Shown piece after piece: positions 48,785 through 58,900 of a stretch of DNA of 64,000 nt. The stretch is from Paraburkholderia caffeinilytica (GTDB taxonomy: Bacteria > Pseudomonadota > Gammaproteobacteria > Burkholderiales > Burkholderiaceae). The notes under the pieces are model-generated. The model did not search any database and was not told the DNA's origin. It saw nothing but the letters and a program-made list of their open reading frames with translations. The first letter of the stretch is position 1, and every line of letters begins with the position of its first letter. Both the position numbers and the translations under genes were made by a program. The stretch is taken from NCBI RefSeq assembly GCF_003368325.1, contig NZ_CP031467.1, positions 1,736,001 to 1,800,000 of the forward strand, read 5' to 3'.

Positions 48785-51184
48785 ATGCAATCCACGTCTC
48801 CTACGTCCCCGCCGCCCGCGCCGCAGAAGCGCAAGCGCCCCCTGTGGCTCAAGCTGATCATCGGCTTTGTGGGTCTGATCGTCGCAGGCATCCTGTGCGT
48901 GCTGCTGGTGCTCGGTTATGCGTTGGTCGTGGCAACGCCGAACCTGCCGTCGCTCGAAGCGCTGACCGACTACCGGCCGAAGGTGCCATTACGCATCTAT
49001 ACCGCCGACCACGTGCTGATCGGCGAATTCGGCGAAGAGCGGCGCGACATCGTCCATATTCAGGACGTGCCCGACAGCCTGAAGAAAGCGGTGCTGGCGA
49101 TCGAAGACGCGCGCTTCTACGATCACGGCGGCGTCGACCTCACAGGCATCGCGCGAGCCGGTATCGTCGCGCTGACCAACGGCCATGCCACGCAAGGCGC
49201 CAGCACGATCACCATGCAGGTGGCGCGCAACTTCTTCCTCTCGAGTGAGAAGACCTACACGCGAAAAATCTACGAGATGCTGCTCGCGTACAAGATCGAG
49301 TCGAAGCTGACAAAAGATCAGATTCTCGAGGTGTACATGAATCAGATCTATCTTGGTCAGCGCGCATATGGTTTCGCGAGCGCAGCGCGCGTGTACTTCG
49401 GGAAAGATCTGAAGGACCTGACCCTGGCGGAATCGGCGATGCTGGCGGGTTTGCCGAAGGCGCCATCCGCTTATAACCCGGTGGTCAATCCGAAGCGCGC
49501 GAAGATCCGCCAGGAGTACATCCTGCAGCGCATGTACGAATTGCACTACATCACTCAGGAACAATACGACGAGGCAAGCAGGCAGCGGCTGGTCGTCAAG
49601 GGCGCGGGCAAGGAGTTCAGCGTACACGCGGAGTACGTCGCGGAAATGGTGCGGCAGATGATGTACGCGCAGTATCGCGAAGAAGCGTATACGCGCGGCC
49701 TGAACGTCGTGACCACCATCGACTCCGCCGATCAGGACGTCGCTTACCGGGCGCTGCGCAAAGGTCTGATGGACTACGAACGGCGCCACGGCTATCGCGG
49801 CCCGGAAGCGTTCATCGATTTGCCGTCCGATGCGGACGACCGCGAACAGGCCATCGACGACGCGTTGCTCGAGCATCCCGACAACGGCGAAATCATCGCC
49901 GCGGTGGTCACGGCGGCGAGCCCGAAGCAGGTGCAGGCCACCTTCATCGACGGCAACGTCGCGACCATTCAGGGCGACGGCCTGCGCTTCGCGCAGTTCG
50001 CGCTCGGCACGCGCGCGCAGCCGAATCAACGCGTACGGCCTGGCGCGATCATTCGCGTCGTGAAGGATGACGACGGCAACTGGTCGATCACGCAGTTGCC
50101 GCAAGTGGAAGGCGCATTTGTTTCGGTGGTGCCGCAGGATGGCGCGATTCGTGCGCTGGTCGGCGGTTTCGACTTCAACAAGAACAAGTTCAACCACGTG
50201 ACCCAGGCGTGGCGCCAGCCGGGTTCGAGCTTCAAGCCGTTCATCTATTCGGCCTCGCTCGAAAAGGGACTCGGACCGGCCACGGTGATCAACGATGCGC
50301 CGCTCTTTTTTAGCGCCGCGGAGACGGGCGGCCAGGCGTGGGAGCCAAAGAACTACGGTGGCGGTTTCGATGGTCCGATGACCATGCGCACCGCACTGCA
50401 GAAGTCGAAGAACCTCGTGTCGATTCGCATCCTGAACCACATCGGCACCAAGTACGCGCAGCAATACATCACGCGTTTCGGCTTCGACGCGGATCGTCAC
50501 CCGGCCTATCTGCCGATGGCGCTCGGCGCGGGTCTCGTCACACCCTTGCAGATGGCGGGCGCATTCTCGGTGTTTGCTAACGGTGGCTATCGCATCAACC
50601 CCTATTTGATCGCTGAAGTCACCGATCAGCGCGGCATCGTCGTAGCGCACGCGCAACCGCTGATCGCCGAGCAGAGTGCGCCGCACGCGATCGAACCGCG
50701 TAACGCGTACGTGATGAACAGCCTGCTGCAAAGCGTCGCGCAACGGGGTACGGGCGCGAAGAGCAACGTGCTCAAGCGTACCGACCTCGGCGGCAAGACC
50801 GGCACGACCAACGATTCGCGCGATGCGTGGTTCGCCGGCTATCAGCACACGCTCACGGCGATTGCGTGGATCGGCTACGACAACCCGCGCAGCCTCGGCG
50901 ACAAGGAAACCGGCGGCGGCCTCGCGTTGCCGGTGTGGATCGAGTACATGGCGCGTGCACTGAAGGGTGTGCCGGACTACAAGATGCCGATGCCCGACGG
51001 TGTGACCGAGGTCGGCTCAGAACTGTATTTCGACGACTTCACGCCGGGCCACGGTTTCGTCGCCACGGTCGGCGTCAGTCAGGCAGCGCTGGATGCCGAG
51101 GCAAGCGGCGCGTCCACGGCAGCGCCCGAGCAAGTCGGCGAGCAGGAAAAGCAGGACATCATGAATCTGTTCCGCGGGCACTAA
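48785..51184 (+). CDS. mrcA: Penicillin-binding protein 1A (bifunctional)
   Basis: A 799-residue class A PBP. N-terminal membrane anchor (about 22-48), glycosyltransferase domain (AIEDARFYDHGGVDLTGI near residue 99, GASTITMQVARNFFL near 137, KIYEMLLAYKIE), OB-like insert, and transpeptidase domain with SxxK at Ser481 (PGSSFKPF), SKN (KSKNLVS) and KTGTT. It polymerises and crosslinks peptidoglycan in the periplasm. Divergent from the pil operon and followed by a bidirectional terminator. Confidence 0.97.
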   Translation: MQSTSPTSPPPAPQKRKRPLWLKLIIGFVGLIVAGILCVLLVLGYALVVATPNLPSLEALTDYRPKVPLRIYTADHVLIGEFGEERRDIVHIQDVPDSLKKAVLAIEDARFYDHGGVDLTGIARAGIVALTNGHATQGASTITMQVARNFFLSSEKTYTRKIYEMLLAYKIESKLTKDQILEVYMNQIYLGQRAYGFASAARVYFGKDLKDLTLAESAMLAGLPKAPSAYNPVVNPKRAKIRQEYILQRMYELHYITQEQYDEASRQRLVVKGAGKEFSVHAEYVAEMVRQMMYAQYREEAYTRGLNVVTTIDSADQDVAYRALRKGLMDYERRHGYRGPEAFIDLPSDADDREQAIDDALLEHPDNGEIIAAVVTAASPKQVQATFIDGNVATIQGDGLRFAQFALGTRAQPNQRVRPGAIIRVVKDDDGNWSITQLPQVEGAFVSVVPQDGAIRALVGGFDFNKNKFNHVTQAWRQPGSSFKPFIYSASLEKGLGPATVINDAPLFFSAAETGGQAWEPKNYGGGFDGPMTMRTALQKSKNLVSIRILNHIGTKYAQQYITRFGFDADRHPAYLPMALGAGLVTPLQMAGAFSVFANGGYRINPYLIAEVTDQRGIVVAHAQPLIAEQSAPHAIEPRNAYVMNSLLQSVAQRGTGAKSNVLKRTDLGGKTGTTNDSRDAWFAGYQHTLTAIAWIGYDNPRSLGDKETGGGLALPVWIEYMARALKGVPDYKMPMPDGVTEVGSELYFDDFTPGHGFVATVGVSQAALDAEASGASTAAPEQVGEQEKQDIMNLFRGH

Positions 51185-51220
51185 AGACGCGCTCAGAAAA
51201 GACGGCAAAGTCCGCCCGAA

Positions 51221-51260
51221 AAAGAAAATCGCCGCGCTCGATTCGCGGCGGTTTTCTTTT
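51221..51260. terminator. Bidirectional terminator between mrcA and cyaY
   Basis: A 16-bp nearly perfect inverted repeat (AAAGAAAATCGCCGCG at 51221-51236 and its complement at 51244-51259) with A and T runs on the two sides. It serves both mrcA (plus) and cyaY (minus). Confidence 0.9.
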
Positions 51261-51378
51261 GAGCGGTCGCGTCGGCGGTCGCTTGAGCAAGCGACCCGTC
51301 CGGCGATCGCATCATCGGCTGCTTCAGCGGTTCCCCAAGCGGTCCCTCCCGAATCCCATTCAGGAAGGAACGGGCGCT

Positions 51379-51696
51379 TTACGCTTCGAAGTGAACCGGC
51401 TCGCCGGCCTGCTGCGTCGCGTACTCCGACAGCGCGGCAAAAAACTCCGTGCCGCTGCGCGTATCGCGCCATTCACCGTCGATGAAACGGAAGTGGAAAC
51501 CACCTGCTTTCGCGGCGATCCAGATCTCGCTCATCGGCGGCTGCAGGTTGACGATGATCTTCGAGCGGTTCTCGAATTCGAGGGTCAGGACATTGCCGCT
51601 GCGATCGAGTTCGATGTCGGCTTCCGTGTCGTCGAGCGCGCGTTCGATGGCGGCTAGCGCGGCTTCCGCGCGGGTCAGGTATTCACTATCGGACAT
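51379..51696 (-). CDS. cyaY: Frataxin homologue CyaY
   Basis: A 105-residue iron-binding protein acting in Fe-S cluster assembly. Acidic first helix ([20 protein letters not shown]) and the conserved beta-sheet stretch [20 protein letters not shown], then GGFHFRF and W(R)DTRSG are all typical. The ATG at 51696 has GGAG with 6-nt spacing, so the four-codon longer frame is rejected. It is divergent from lptM-lysA with a 35-nt gap. Confidence 0.95.
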   Translation of the reverse strand: MSDSEYLTRAEAALAAIERALDDTEADIELDRSGNVLTLEFENRSKIIVNLQPPMSEIWIAAKAGGFHFRFIDGEWRDTRSGTEFFAALSEYATQQAGEPVHFEA

Positions 51697-51731
51697 GCTA
51701 AACTCCATCGATTATTTATTCAGGGACAGTC

Positions 51732-52076
51732 ATGCGAGTCGTATCTCGGATGCGCGCGGCGGTGCCCGGCCGCGCGATTGTAGCGGGTTTAGCCATTCTC
51801 GCAGGTTGTGCACTTGCCGGCTGCGGCCAACGCGGTTCGCTCTATTTGCCCACTGTGCCGCCGCTGCCGGCCAAGCCGGTTGATCGCACACAACCGCCGT
51901 CGCCGGATCAGGTGAAATCGGGCACGGGAACCCCCTCCACGACGACTGAGGTGCCGGATACGTCTGGCGCACCGCTCTCGTTGTCGCCGGAAAGCGAACT
52001 CGCCGCACCGCCCTCCGCTGCCGCGTCCGCCGCTACGCCTGCGCAGCCTGCCTCCGCCGTCACTCCCGCTCAATAA
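51732..52076 (+). CDS. lptM: LptM (YifL)-like small lipoprotein
   Basis: A 114-residue lipoprotein: signal and lipobox LAGC (Cys near 31) followed at once by GQRGSLYLP, the hallmark of LptM, which in E. coli assists disulfide maturation of LptD. The C-terminal 80 residues are Pro/Ala/Ser-rich and disordered. The E. coli protein is shorter. Conserved gene order cyaY-lptM-lysA supports the call. It ends 9 nt before lysA. Confidence 0.88.
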   Translation: MRVVSRMRAAVPGRAIVAGLAILAGCALAGCGQRGSLYLPTVPPLPAKPVDRTQPPSPDQVKSGTGTPSTTTEVPDTSGAPLSLSPESELAAPPSAAASAATPAQPASAVTPAQ

Positions 52077-52085
52077 GACTTTCGC

Positions 52086-53348
52086 ATGACTCGATCCGCA
52101 TTTGACTACGTCGACGGCGTGTTCCACGCCGAGGGCGTGTCCGCCGTCTCACTCGCCGAACAGTTCGGCACGCCGCTGTATGTCTATTCGCGCGCCGCGC
52201 TCACCGAAGCGTGGAACGCCTACGCAGGCGCTTGCGCCGGCCGCCGCGCAACCGTGCACGTCGCCGTCAAGGCCAATAGCAATCTCGCGGTGCTGAACGT
52301 ATTCGCTCGCCTCGGCGCGGGCTTCGACATCGTGTCGGGCGGCGAACTGGCGCGCGTGCTGGCCGCCGGCGGTAAAGCGGAGAACACCGTGTTTTCCGGC
52401 GTCGGCAAGCATGCGGACGAGATGCGTCAGGCGCTCGCGGCCGGCGTCAAATGCTTCAACGTCGAATCGATTCCCGAGCTCGACCGCCTGAATGCGGTGG
52501 CGGCGGAAATGGGCAAAAAGGCACCCGTCTCGCTGCGCGTGAATCCGGACGTCGATGCGAAAACGCATCCGTATATTTCCACCGGACTGAAGTCGAACAA
52601 ATTCGGCGTCGCGTTCGAAGATGCACGCGCGACGTATCGGGCCGCCGCGGCAATGACACATCTCGACGTGGTCGGCATCGACTGCCATATCGGTTCGCAG
52701 ATCACTGAAGTCGCGCCGTATCTGGACGCGGTCGACAAGGTTCTCGAACTGGTCGAGCAGATCGAACAGGACGGCGTGAAGATTCGCCACATCGACGTAG
52801 GTGGCGGCCTCGGCATCACGTACGACGACGAAACGCCGCCGGAAATCGGCGACTTCGTGCGCACCGTGCTGGATCGCATCGAAGCGCGCGGTCATGGGCA
52901 TCGTGAAGTGTATTTCGAGCCGGGCCGTTCGCTGGTCGGCAACGCAGGTGTGCTATTGACGCGCGTTGAGTTTCTGAAGCCCGGTGCGGAAAAGAACTTC
53001 GCCATCGTCGATGCGGCGATGACCGATCTCGCGCGCCCCGCGATGTACGAGGCGTATCACGCGATCGAAGCTGTCGTTAAGCACAACGTGCCCGCTCATG
53101 TGTACGACGTGGTCGGCCCGGTTTGCGAAAGCGGCGACTGGCTGGGTCGTGAGCGTCTGCTGGCGGTCGAACCGGGCGATCTGCTCGCGATTCGCTCGGC
53201 TGGCGCGTATGGCTTTGTGATGAGCTCGAACTACAACACCCGTCCGCGTGCAGCCGAGGTGATGGTTGATGGTACACAGGTGCACGTGGTCCGTGCACGC
53301 GAAGAGGTGAAGCAGCTGTTTGCGGGCGAAACGATCTTGCCGGCGTAA
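52086..53348 (+). CDS. lysA: Diaminopimelate decarboxylase LysA
   Basis: A 420-residue fold-type III PLP decarboxylase making lysine from meso-diaminopimelate. PLP Lys in HVAVKANSNLAVL near residue 61; phosphate-binding HIDVGGGLGITYDDE near 235; EPGRSLVGNAG near 278; the second-domain motif GPVCESGDWLG near 344. Length is normal. It closes the lptM-lysA unit and is followed by a bidirectional terminator. Confidence 0.97.
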   Translation: MTRSAFDYVDGVFHAEGVSAVSLAEQFGTPLYVYSRAALTEAWNAYAGACAGRRATVHVAVKANSNLAVLNVFARLGAGFDIVSGGELARVLAAGGKAENTVFSGVGKHADEMRQALAAGVKCFNVESIPELDRLNAVAAEMGKKAPVSLRVNPDVDAKTHPYISTGLKSNKFGVAFEDARATYRAAAAMTHLDVVGIDCHIGSQITEVAPYLDAVDKVLELVEQIEQDGVKIRHIDVGGGLGITYDDETPPEIGDFVRTVLDRIEARGHGHREVYFEPGRSLVGNAGVLLTRVEFLKPGAEKNFAIVDAAMTDLARPAMYEAYHAIEAVVKHNVPAHVYDVVGPVCESGDWLGRERLLAVEPGDLLAIRSAGAYGFVMSSNYNTRPRAAEVMVDGTQVHVVRAREEVKQLFAGETILPA

Positions 53349-53372
53349 ACGTCAGAGCTTGGAACCTTCGAT

Positions 53373-53407
53373 AAAAAAGGCGATGCAACTACGGCATCGC
53401 CTTTTTT
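53373..53407. terminator. Bidirectional terminator between lysA and msrQ
   Basis: A perfect stem AAAAAAGGCGATGC (53374-53387) with its complement (53394-53407), 6-7-nt loop, with A/T runs inside both arms. It ends lysA and the convergent msrQ. Confidence 0.92.
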
Positions 53408-53431
53408 CATTTACGCGCCGTACCGGGTGGT

Positions 53432-54139
53432 TCAGTGCGACTTTAACGTCCGCTCGCGCAGCCAGACGAGCAAACGCCACCCTAACAACGCGACCATGAT
53501 CGCGCCGTATAGCCTCGGCAAAATCAGGTCGTGCTTGCCCGCCTTCATCCACCAGAAGTGCAGGATCGCGAGCCCGCCGATCGCATAGATCGCGCGATGC
53601 AGCGCCTGCCAGCGGCGTCCGAGTTTGCGCACCATCGCCCGCGGCGACGTAACGGCCAACGCGATCAGCAGCACGAACGCCGCGAAGCCCACCGTGATGA
53701 ACGGCCGCTTGCCGATGTCCTTGAGAATCGCGGCCACGTCGAACCACTTGTCGAACCACAGGTACGTGGTGAAGTGAAGCGTCGCATAGAAGAACGTAAA
53801 AAGACCGAGCATCCGGCGAAACCTCGCCAACGCCGTAACGCCGGTCAATCGACGCAACGGCGTCACGGCCAGCGTGATGCAAAGAAAGACGAGCGTCCAC
53901 AGACCCGTCGAGCGCGTGATGAACTCGATCGGATTCGCGCCCAGCCGGTCAGTCATGCCGAACAGCACGATGCGCGCGAGCGGATACCACGCCAACATAA
54001 ACACCGCGATCTTTGCGGGTACGATCCAGCGCGCGCCGCTTGGGGGGCGTTTCGCAGTAGCAGCGGGGTGCACTGCCTGCCGCGCCCTGTGGTCGGTTTG
54101 CGTAGCGGTTCGAGCAACAGGTTGAGTATCGGAAGCCAT
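53432..54139 (-). CDS. msrQ: Heme-binding membrane subunit MsrQ
   Basis: A 235-residue integral membrane cytochrome b of the YedZ/MsrQ type that passes electrons from the quinone pool or flavins to MsrP. About six membrane segments; family stretches WYPLARIVLFG, LGLFTFFYATLHFTTYLWFD (heme His) and RRWQALHRAIYAIGGLAILH. A polar N-terminal extension of ~35 residues precedes the first segment. It is 14 nt downstream of msrP. Confidence 0.94.
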   Translation of the reverse strand: MASDTQPVARTATQTDHRARQAVHPAATAKRPPSGARWIVPAKIAVFMLAWYPLARIVLFGMTDRLGANPIEFITRSTGLWTLVFLCITLAVTPLRRLTGVTALARFRRMLGLFTFFYATLHFTTYLWFDKWFDVAAILKDIGKRPFITVGFAAFVLLIALAVTSPRAMVRKLGRRWQALHRAIYAIGGLAILHFWWMKAGKHDLILPRLYGAIMVALLGWRLLVWLRERTLKSH

Positions 54140-54153
54140 AGTCGCGCCGTCGC

Positions 54154-55149
54154 CTAGAAGTTTTTCTTCAAGTCCATGCCCTGATACAGCGACGCGACCT
54201 GATCGCCGTAGCCGTTGAACATCAACGTCTTGCGCTTGGGCGTGAAGAAACCGTCCTCGCCAATGCGCCGCTCGGTGGCCTGGCTCCAGCGCGGGTGATC
54301 GACGTTCGGATTCACGTTCGAATAGAACCCGTATTCGTTCGAAGCATAGGTGTTCCAGCTGGTCGGCGGCTGCTTATCGAGGAAGCGGATTTTCACCAGC
54401 GACTTCGCGCTTTTGAAGCCGTACTTCCACGGCACCACGACCCGAATCGGCGCGCCGTTCTGATTCGGCAGCACCTGGCCGTAGAGGCCCATCGTCAGGA
54501 ACGTCAGTGGGTTCATCGCTTCGTCCATCCGCAGGCCTTCGGTGTACGGCCAGTCGAGTACCGGCGTCGACAGCCCGGGCATTTGCGAGGGGTCAGCGAG
54601 GGTGATGAATTGCACGTATTTGGCATTGCCGGTCGGCTGCACGCGCTTGATCAACTCGGAAAGCGGCACGCCGATCCACGGAATCACCATCGACCAGCCT
54701 TCGACACAGCGCAAGCGGTACACGCGCTCCTCGAGCGGGGCGAGCTTCAGCAATTCGTCGATGTCGTACACCTTCGGGTTCTTGATTTCGCCCTCGACGC
54801 TCACTTTCCACGGGTGCGGACGCAAGGTACCGGCGTTGTGTGCGGGATCCGCCTTGTCGGTACCGAACTCGTAGTAGTTGTTGTACGTCGTGATGTCCTT
54901 GTACGGCGTGATCTTGTCGAGCGCGACGAACTTCGCGTTGGTCTTCGCCGCGAGCTTCTGCGCCTTCGGATCCGGCGACGAATACGCTGCGAGCGCTTCG
55001 CCGTTCACGCCGATCAGACTGCCGAGCGCCAACGCGCCCGCAGCCTGCAACACGCGCCGCCGGTTCTCGAAGACTCGCTGCGGCGTGATTTCGCTGCGCG
55101 CGATGTCATCGCCGACGAGTTGAATTTTGTCGCTTCGCCTGATCCACAT
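54154..55149 (-). CDS. msrP: Protein-methionine-sulfoxide reductase catalytic subunit MsrP
   Basis: A 331-residue periplasmic molybdoenzyme of the SUOX fold repairing oxidised methionine in envelope proteins. A twin-arginine signal ([16 protein letters not shown], about residues 28-45) precedes the domain; the Mo-ligand Cys is in [15 protein letters not shown] near 148. [21 protein letters not shown] and the C-terminal region match MsrP/YedY. It is the first gene of the msrP-msrQ operon. Confidence 0.95.
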   Translation of the reverse strand: MWIRRSDKIQLVGDDIARSEITPQRVFENRRRVLQAAGALALGSLIGVNGEALAAYSSPDPKAQKLAAKTNAKFVALDKITPYKDITTYNNYYEFGTDKADPAHNAGTLRPHPWKVSVEGEIKNPKVYDIDELLKLAPLEERVYRLRCVEGWSMVIPWIGVPLSELIKRVQPTGNAKYVQFITLADPSQMPGLSTPVLDWPYTEGLRMDEAMNPLTFLTMGLYGQVLPNQNGAPIRVVVPWKYGFKSAKSLVKIRFLDKQPPTSWNTYASNEYGFYSNVNPNVDHPRWSQATERRIGEDGFFTPKRKTLMFNGYGDQVASLYQGMDLKKNF

Positions 55150-55287
55150 CCTGCTGCTCCTTGCCGGCCCATCGGGTTGTTTATCTTACGGAGCCATCTT
55201 GATGATCGGCTCGTCTGGTCATCCGCCCAGCCATCCTTGGATACTGCTCTAACGAACACGCCGGATGCAGCGAATATTCCGCCAGAC

Positions 55288-55322
55288 GTAAAAAAACCGC
55301 CGGTGCGAAGCACGCGGCGGTT
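55288..55322 (-). terminator. Intrinsic terminator after ccsA
   Basis: On the minus strand an AACCGCC..GGCGGTT stem with inner GTGC/GCAC pairing is followed by seven T (55296-55290). It ends the resB-ccsA transcript. The remaining gap to msrP shows no gene. Confidence 0.88.
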
Positions 55323-55347
55323 CTTGGTCGGTTCAGAACGGCCGATC

Positions 55348-56559
55348 TTACAGCTTGCCGTAGCTATGCAGCCCCGACAGGAACATATTGACGCCGAGGA
55401 ACGCGAAGGTCGTCACCAGCAGGCCGGTCAGCGCCCACCATGCCGCCACCGCGCCGCGCAGCCCCTTCATCAGGCGCATATGCAGCCAGGCCGCATAGTT
55501 CAGCCACACGATCAGCGCCCACGTTTCCTTCGGGTCCCAGCTCCAGTAACCGCCCCATGCTTCCGCGGCCCACAGCGCACCGAGAATCGTCGCGATCGTG
55601 AAGAACGCGAAGCCGACGGCGATCGACTTGTACATCAGGTCGTCGAGCACGTCGAGCGGCGGCAGGCGGTCTGCCAGCACGCCGCGCTCCTTCGCCAGAT
55701 ACGCGACCGCGACCATTGCCGACAGCGCGAAACTGCCGTAACCGATGAAGTTGGCCGGCACGTGGATCTTCATCCACCAGCTCTGCAGCGCCGGCACGAG
55801 CGGCTGGATCTGCTGGGCGTCCCGCGCGACCGAGTACCACATCAGGAACCCCACCGCCGCGCCGATCACCAGCAGCACGAATGCGCCGAGCGCACGCGTG
55901 TTGTAGTGCTGCTCGTAGTACAGATAGAACAGCGCGGTGATCAGGCTGAACAGCACGAACACTTCGTACAGGTTCGAGATGGGAATATGACCGACGTCCG
56001 CGCCGATCAGGTACGACTCGTACCAGCGCACCATCAGACCGACGAAGCCCATCACCACCGCGGCCCACGTCATTTTCGACCCGATCGCGGCGCCGGTCGG
56101 CGAGCGCGACAGCAGGCCGATCCAGTAGAAGACGGTGGCGAAGACGAAGAGCGCGCTCATCCACAGAATCGCGGACTGGCTCGACAGGAAATATTTGAGG
56201 AAGAACGCGTTATCCGCACGCGTCAGATCGCCGTGATAGAGCTGGATCGCCAGCAGCGACAGCGCGGCGATGCCCACCATCAGCGGACGCACCGGCTTCC
56301 AGCGCCAGCCCAGCACGACGAACACCGGCACTGCGCAGCACAGCACCAGTTTGTCGTAGTAGTTCATGAACGGGTAATAGCGCGACAGCGCGAACCCCGC
56401 GCCCGCGACCATCACGACGGCGAACAGCCAGTCGACCACACCGAGGCGTTTCAGGAAGGGACGCTCGTCATACTGCGCGACGTTGAGCGCCTCGTTCGCG
56501 AACGCCTTCTGCGGCCGCGAAGGCGAAGAGGAGGATGAAGAAACCTGAGTCAAGTCCAT
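55348..56559 (-). CDS. ccsA: Cytochrome c biogenesis protein CcsA/CcsB (system II heme handler)
   Basis: A 403-residue polytopic membrane protein with about eight segments. The heme-handling WWD motif AWGGYWSWDPKETWALIVW lies near residue 330, with flanking His (HVPANFIGYG; WLHMRL). With ResB it exports heme and ligates it to apocytochrome c in the periplasm. The start MDLTQVSS lies 4 nt after the resB stop; a longer frame overlaps resB and is rejected. Confidence 0.95.
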   Translation of the reverse strand: MDLTQVSSSSSSPSRPQKAFANEALNVAQYDERPFLKRLGVVDWLFAVVMVAGAGFALSRYYPFMNYYDKLVLCCAVPVFVVLGWRWKPVRPLMVGIAALSLLAIQLYHGDLTRADNAFFLKYFLSSQSAILWMSALFVFATVFYWIGLLSRSPTGAAIGSKMTWAAVVMGFVGLMVRWYESYLIGADVGHIPISNLYEVFVLFSLITALFYLYYEQHYNTRALGAFVLLVIGAAVGFLMWYSVARDAQQIQPLVPALQSWWMKIHVPANFIGYGSFALSAMVAVAYLAKERGVLADRLPPLDVLDDLMYKSIAVGFAFFTIATILGALWAAEAWGGYWSWDPKETWALIVWLNYAAWLHMRLMKGLRGAVAAWWALTGLLVTTFAFLGVNMFLSGLHSYGKL

Positions 56560-56563
56560 GATC

Positions 56564-58786
56564 TTACCGGGTCGAATCTTGTGAGCGTGCGGACGGCGCG
56601 CCGGCATGGCCGGGTTTGTCGGAGACGCTGGCGGCGTCGGGTGCTTCAATGAGTTTGGCGGCCAACGCGGCGCCGACAGCGTCGCGCGTTTGGACGAACT
56701 CCTTTTCGAAATCGAGCGTTTTGCGCGCGCTCGACATCGCCATCACGACATTCGTGCCGTGATCGGTATCTTTGAGCCAGAACCAGAGGCGCCGTTCGCG
56801 GACGTAGAACATCGAAAAGATGCCTAACACGAGGAGCAGGCTGCCAAGATACACGACTTTTTTGCCCGGCGCGCGCGTCAACTGAAATACCGAAGCTTGC
56901 ACCTGCTTGAATGAGTCAAGCTGTAAATAGACTGGCGAACCATACAAAAAGCTGTCGGATATCGCATTGATCGAGCTTTGGATGAAGCGGCTGGCGTCAG
57001 CATTGGCCTGAGCGTCCGGCTCGCCCAGCTGCTCACGCGACAGTTGCCACAGGTCCCACGTCGCGCCTTCCAGCATGCGCAGCAGCAAGCCCGCGGCTTT
57101 TTCCTGCTCGCCCTTCGGCACCGAATGATCGATGAAGCCGGCGATCGCCTGGAAGCCGCCAACCGTCTGGCCGTTCGCCATCTTGATACTGTTGTCCCCA
57201 CCCGCAAACAGGGTCAGGACACGCAACGCGCTTTCTTCCAAATGCTGCTGCAGTTCGGTATTCGAACCCGGCACCGAACGCAGCGCGAAACGGTGAGCAG
57301 CCGCGGCGCGCATGGCCGGATTTTCGAGCGTGGCGCGCAGGTTCATCCATTCCTTGACCGTGCCGCCAGTGTCGGCGGGAATACGCAGGTAACGGAACGG
57401 GTCGTCCGGATTCAGGCGCATGCCGGCGAGGAACATCTTTTCGCCCGCGACGTCCACCGGCAGCATGTAGTTGTTGTACTCGCGCGCCTGGCCGTCCTTG
57501 TCGCGCACCTTGTATTGCACCGACGGGCCCACGTTATGTAGATCGAGCGGCTTCGAACTCTTCGCGCCGGAGCCGAGGCGCTCGTCGAACGCCTCTTTCA
57601 ACGTACGATTCGCGGCGACGCCACGCGCGTCGTTCTGGCCGCTGCCGTTGGAGACGTTTTCGACGTTGATCGCGCGGAAATCGGTGAATTCGACGGTCTG
57701 GCCGTCAGCCAGCGGCGTGGCCGTGCTCAACGGCGCGTTGCCGCCGATCGTGCCGCCAAACGGCGCGGTCTTCGCGCTCGCGCCGGACATCGGGAACGCG
57801 GTCATCTGCATCTGCGAACCGCCGTCCTGGAAGCTCGACTGGTAGATCGACACGCCGTCGTAGGTGAACGGCTTGTTCACTTCGACCCGCGCGGGTACGC
57901 GCGCGCCCGTCTTATGGTCGACCACGACGATGTCGCTCGCGAACAGCTTCGGCATGCCGGTCGAGTAATAGTCGACGATGAACTTGTTCAGCTCGATCGA
58001 GAACGGCAGGTCCTGGATCAGCGAGCCGTCCGGCTGGTTAAGAATCGCCGTCGACACGTGCTGCCCCTCCGGCACCCACGCATAGCCGCGGAAAGTCGGG
58101 TTCGATTGCGACAGGCGATGTTCCGGCGGAATGTCGTTGATCACCGTATTGGCGCGAATCGGCGATTTGTCGAACAGCCACATTTGCAGCTTGATCGGCA
58201 GATTGCTGTCGAGCAGGCCACCCAGACAGATCACCACAATCGCAATGTGCGCGGAAATGTAACCGAACTTGGTCAGGGCACCGCGTTTGGCGGCGATCAG
58301 CGTTGCGCCGTCCGACTCGCGTGTGACGAACTTGTAGCCAAGCTTGGCCGAGAGTCTCGCGAGCACCGCCGAGGTCTGCGCGCGCGTGCCGTGCACCGCG
58401 AACTCGCCCTTATGATGGAACGCGCGCAGGCTGCCTTCGCGAACCTTGTCCTTCCAGCTCTTCGCGTCCGCGATCATCTTCGGCGCATTGCGGATCACGC
58501 ACAGCGACACCGACACCATCAGGAAGCCGAGAATCAGCATGAACCACCACGAGCTGTACACCGTGTACAGGCTCAGCGAGCGGAAGATGTCCGCCCAGAA
58601 CGGGCCGAATTGATTGACGTAGTTGGGATACGGATCGTCCTGCGTGAGGACGGTGCCGATAATGCTGGCGATCGACAGGATCACGAGCAACGCGATCGCG
58701 AAGCGCATCGAACTCAATACTTCGATGATGCTGCGCATGATGCGATTGCCCGACTTCGACTGCAAACCCGACGTGGTGAAGCTCAT
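56564..58786 (-). CDS. resB: Cytochrome c biogenesis protein ResB (CcsB-type partner)
   Basis: A 740-residue membrane protein. Three N-terminal membrane segments (about 27-45, 78-98, 175-195), a large periplasmic domain (about 200-640), and a C-terminal membrane segment (KVVYLGSLLLVLGIFSMFYV near 655). Landmarks IGTVLTQDDPYPNYVNQFGP and SSWWFMLILGFLMVSVSLCV are family-typical. It delivers or ligates heme with CcsA. First gene of the two-gene operon; cytochrome c4, a client, is just upstream. Confidence 0.95.
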   Translation of the reverse strand: MSFTTSGLQSKSGNRIMRSIIEVLSSMRFAIALLVILSIASIIGTVLTQDDPYPNYVNQFGPFWADIFRSLSLYTVYSSWWFMLILGFLMVSVSLCVIRNAPKMIADAKSWKDKVREGSLRAFHHKGEFAVHGTRAQTSAVLARLSAKLGYKFVTRESDGATLIAAKRGALTKFGYISAHIAIVVICLGGLLDSNLPIKLQMWLFDKSPIRANTVINDIPPEHRLSQSNPTFRGYAWVPEGQHVSTAILNQPDGSLIQDLPFSIELNKFIVDYYSTGMPKLFASDIVVVDHKTGARVPARVEVNKPFTYDGVSIYQSSFQDGGSQMQMTAFPMSGASAKTAPFGGTIGGNAPLSTATPLADGQTVEFTDFRAINVENVSNGSGQNDARGVAANRTLKEAFDERLGSGAKSSKPLDLHNVGPSVQYKVRDKDGQAREYNNYMLPVDVAGEKMFLAGMRLNPDDPFRYLRIPADTGGTVKEWMNLRATLENPAMRAAAAHRFALRSVPGSNTELQQHLEESALRVLTLFAGGDNSIKMANGQTVGGFQAIAGFIDHSVPKGEQEKAAGLLLRMLEGATWDLWQLSREQLGEPDAQANADASRFIQSSINAISDSFLYGSPVYLQLDSFKQVQASVFQLTRAPGKKVVYLGSLLLVLGIFSMFYVRERRLWFWLKDTDHGTNVVMAMSSARKTLDFEKEFVQTRDAVGAALAAKLIEAPDAASVSDKPGHAGAPSARSQDSTR

Positions 58787-58804
58787 TCATACTCCGACTG
58801 AACA

Positions 58805-58853
58805 GCAAAAAAGGGTGAAGGGCTGTCGTAGGCACGACGCCCTCACCCTTTTC
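58805..58853. terminator. Terminator between cytochrome c4 gene and resB
   Basis: A long stem AAGGGTGA(A)GGGC with GCCCTCACCCTT, plus an inner GTCG/CGAC pairing, is flanked by T-rich tracts on both strands. On the minus strand it ends the cytochrome c4 transcript just before resB. Confidence 0.85.
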
Positions 58854-58900
58854 TTGTTTTGTACCGGCCTCGCCGGGCCGGTTGCTTGCGCGCGGACTTC

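Noticed and set aside
48989..50848. A 619-codon minus-strand frame opposite mrcA
   Set aside because: Antisense shadow of the PBP1A gene; no start signal, no domain, Arg/His-rich composition.
54295..56538. A 747-codon plus-strand frame over msrP and ccsA
   Set aside because: Runs across two real genes and a terminator on the other strand, with Arg/His/Gln-rich noise composition.
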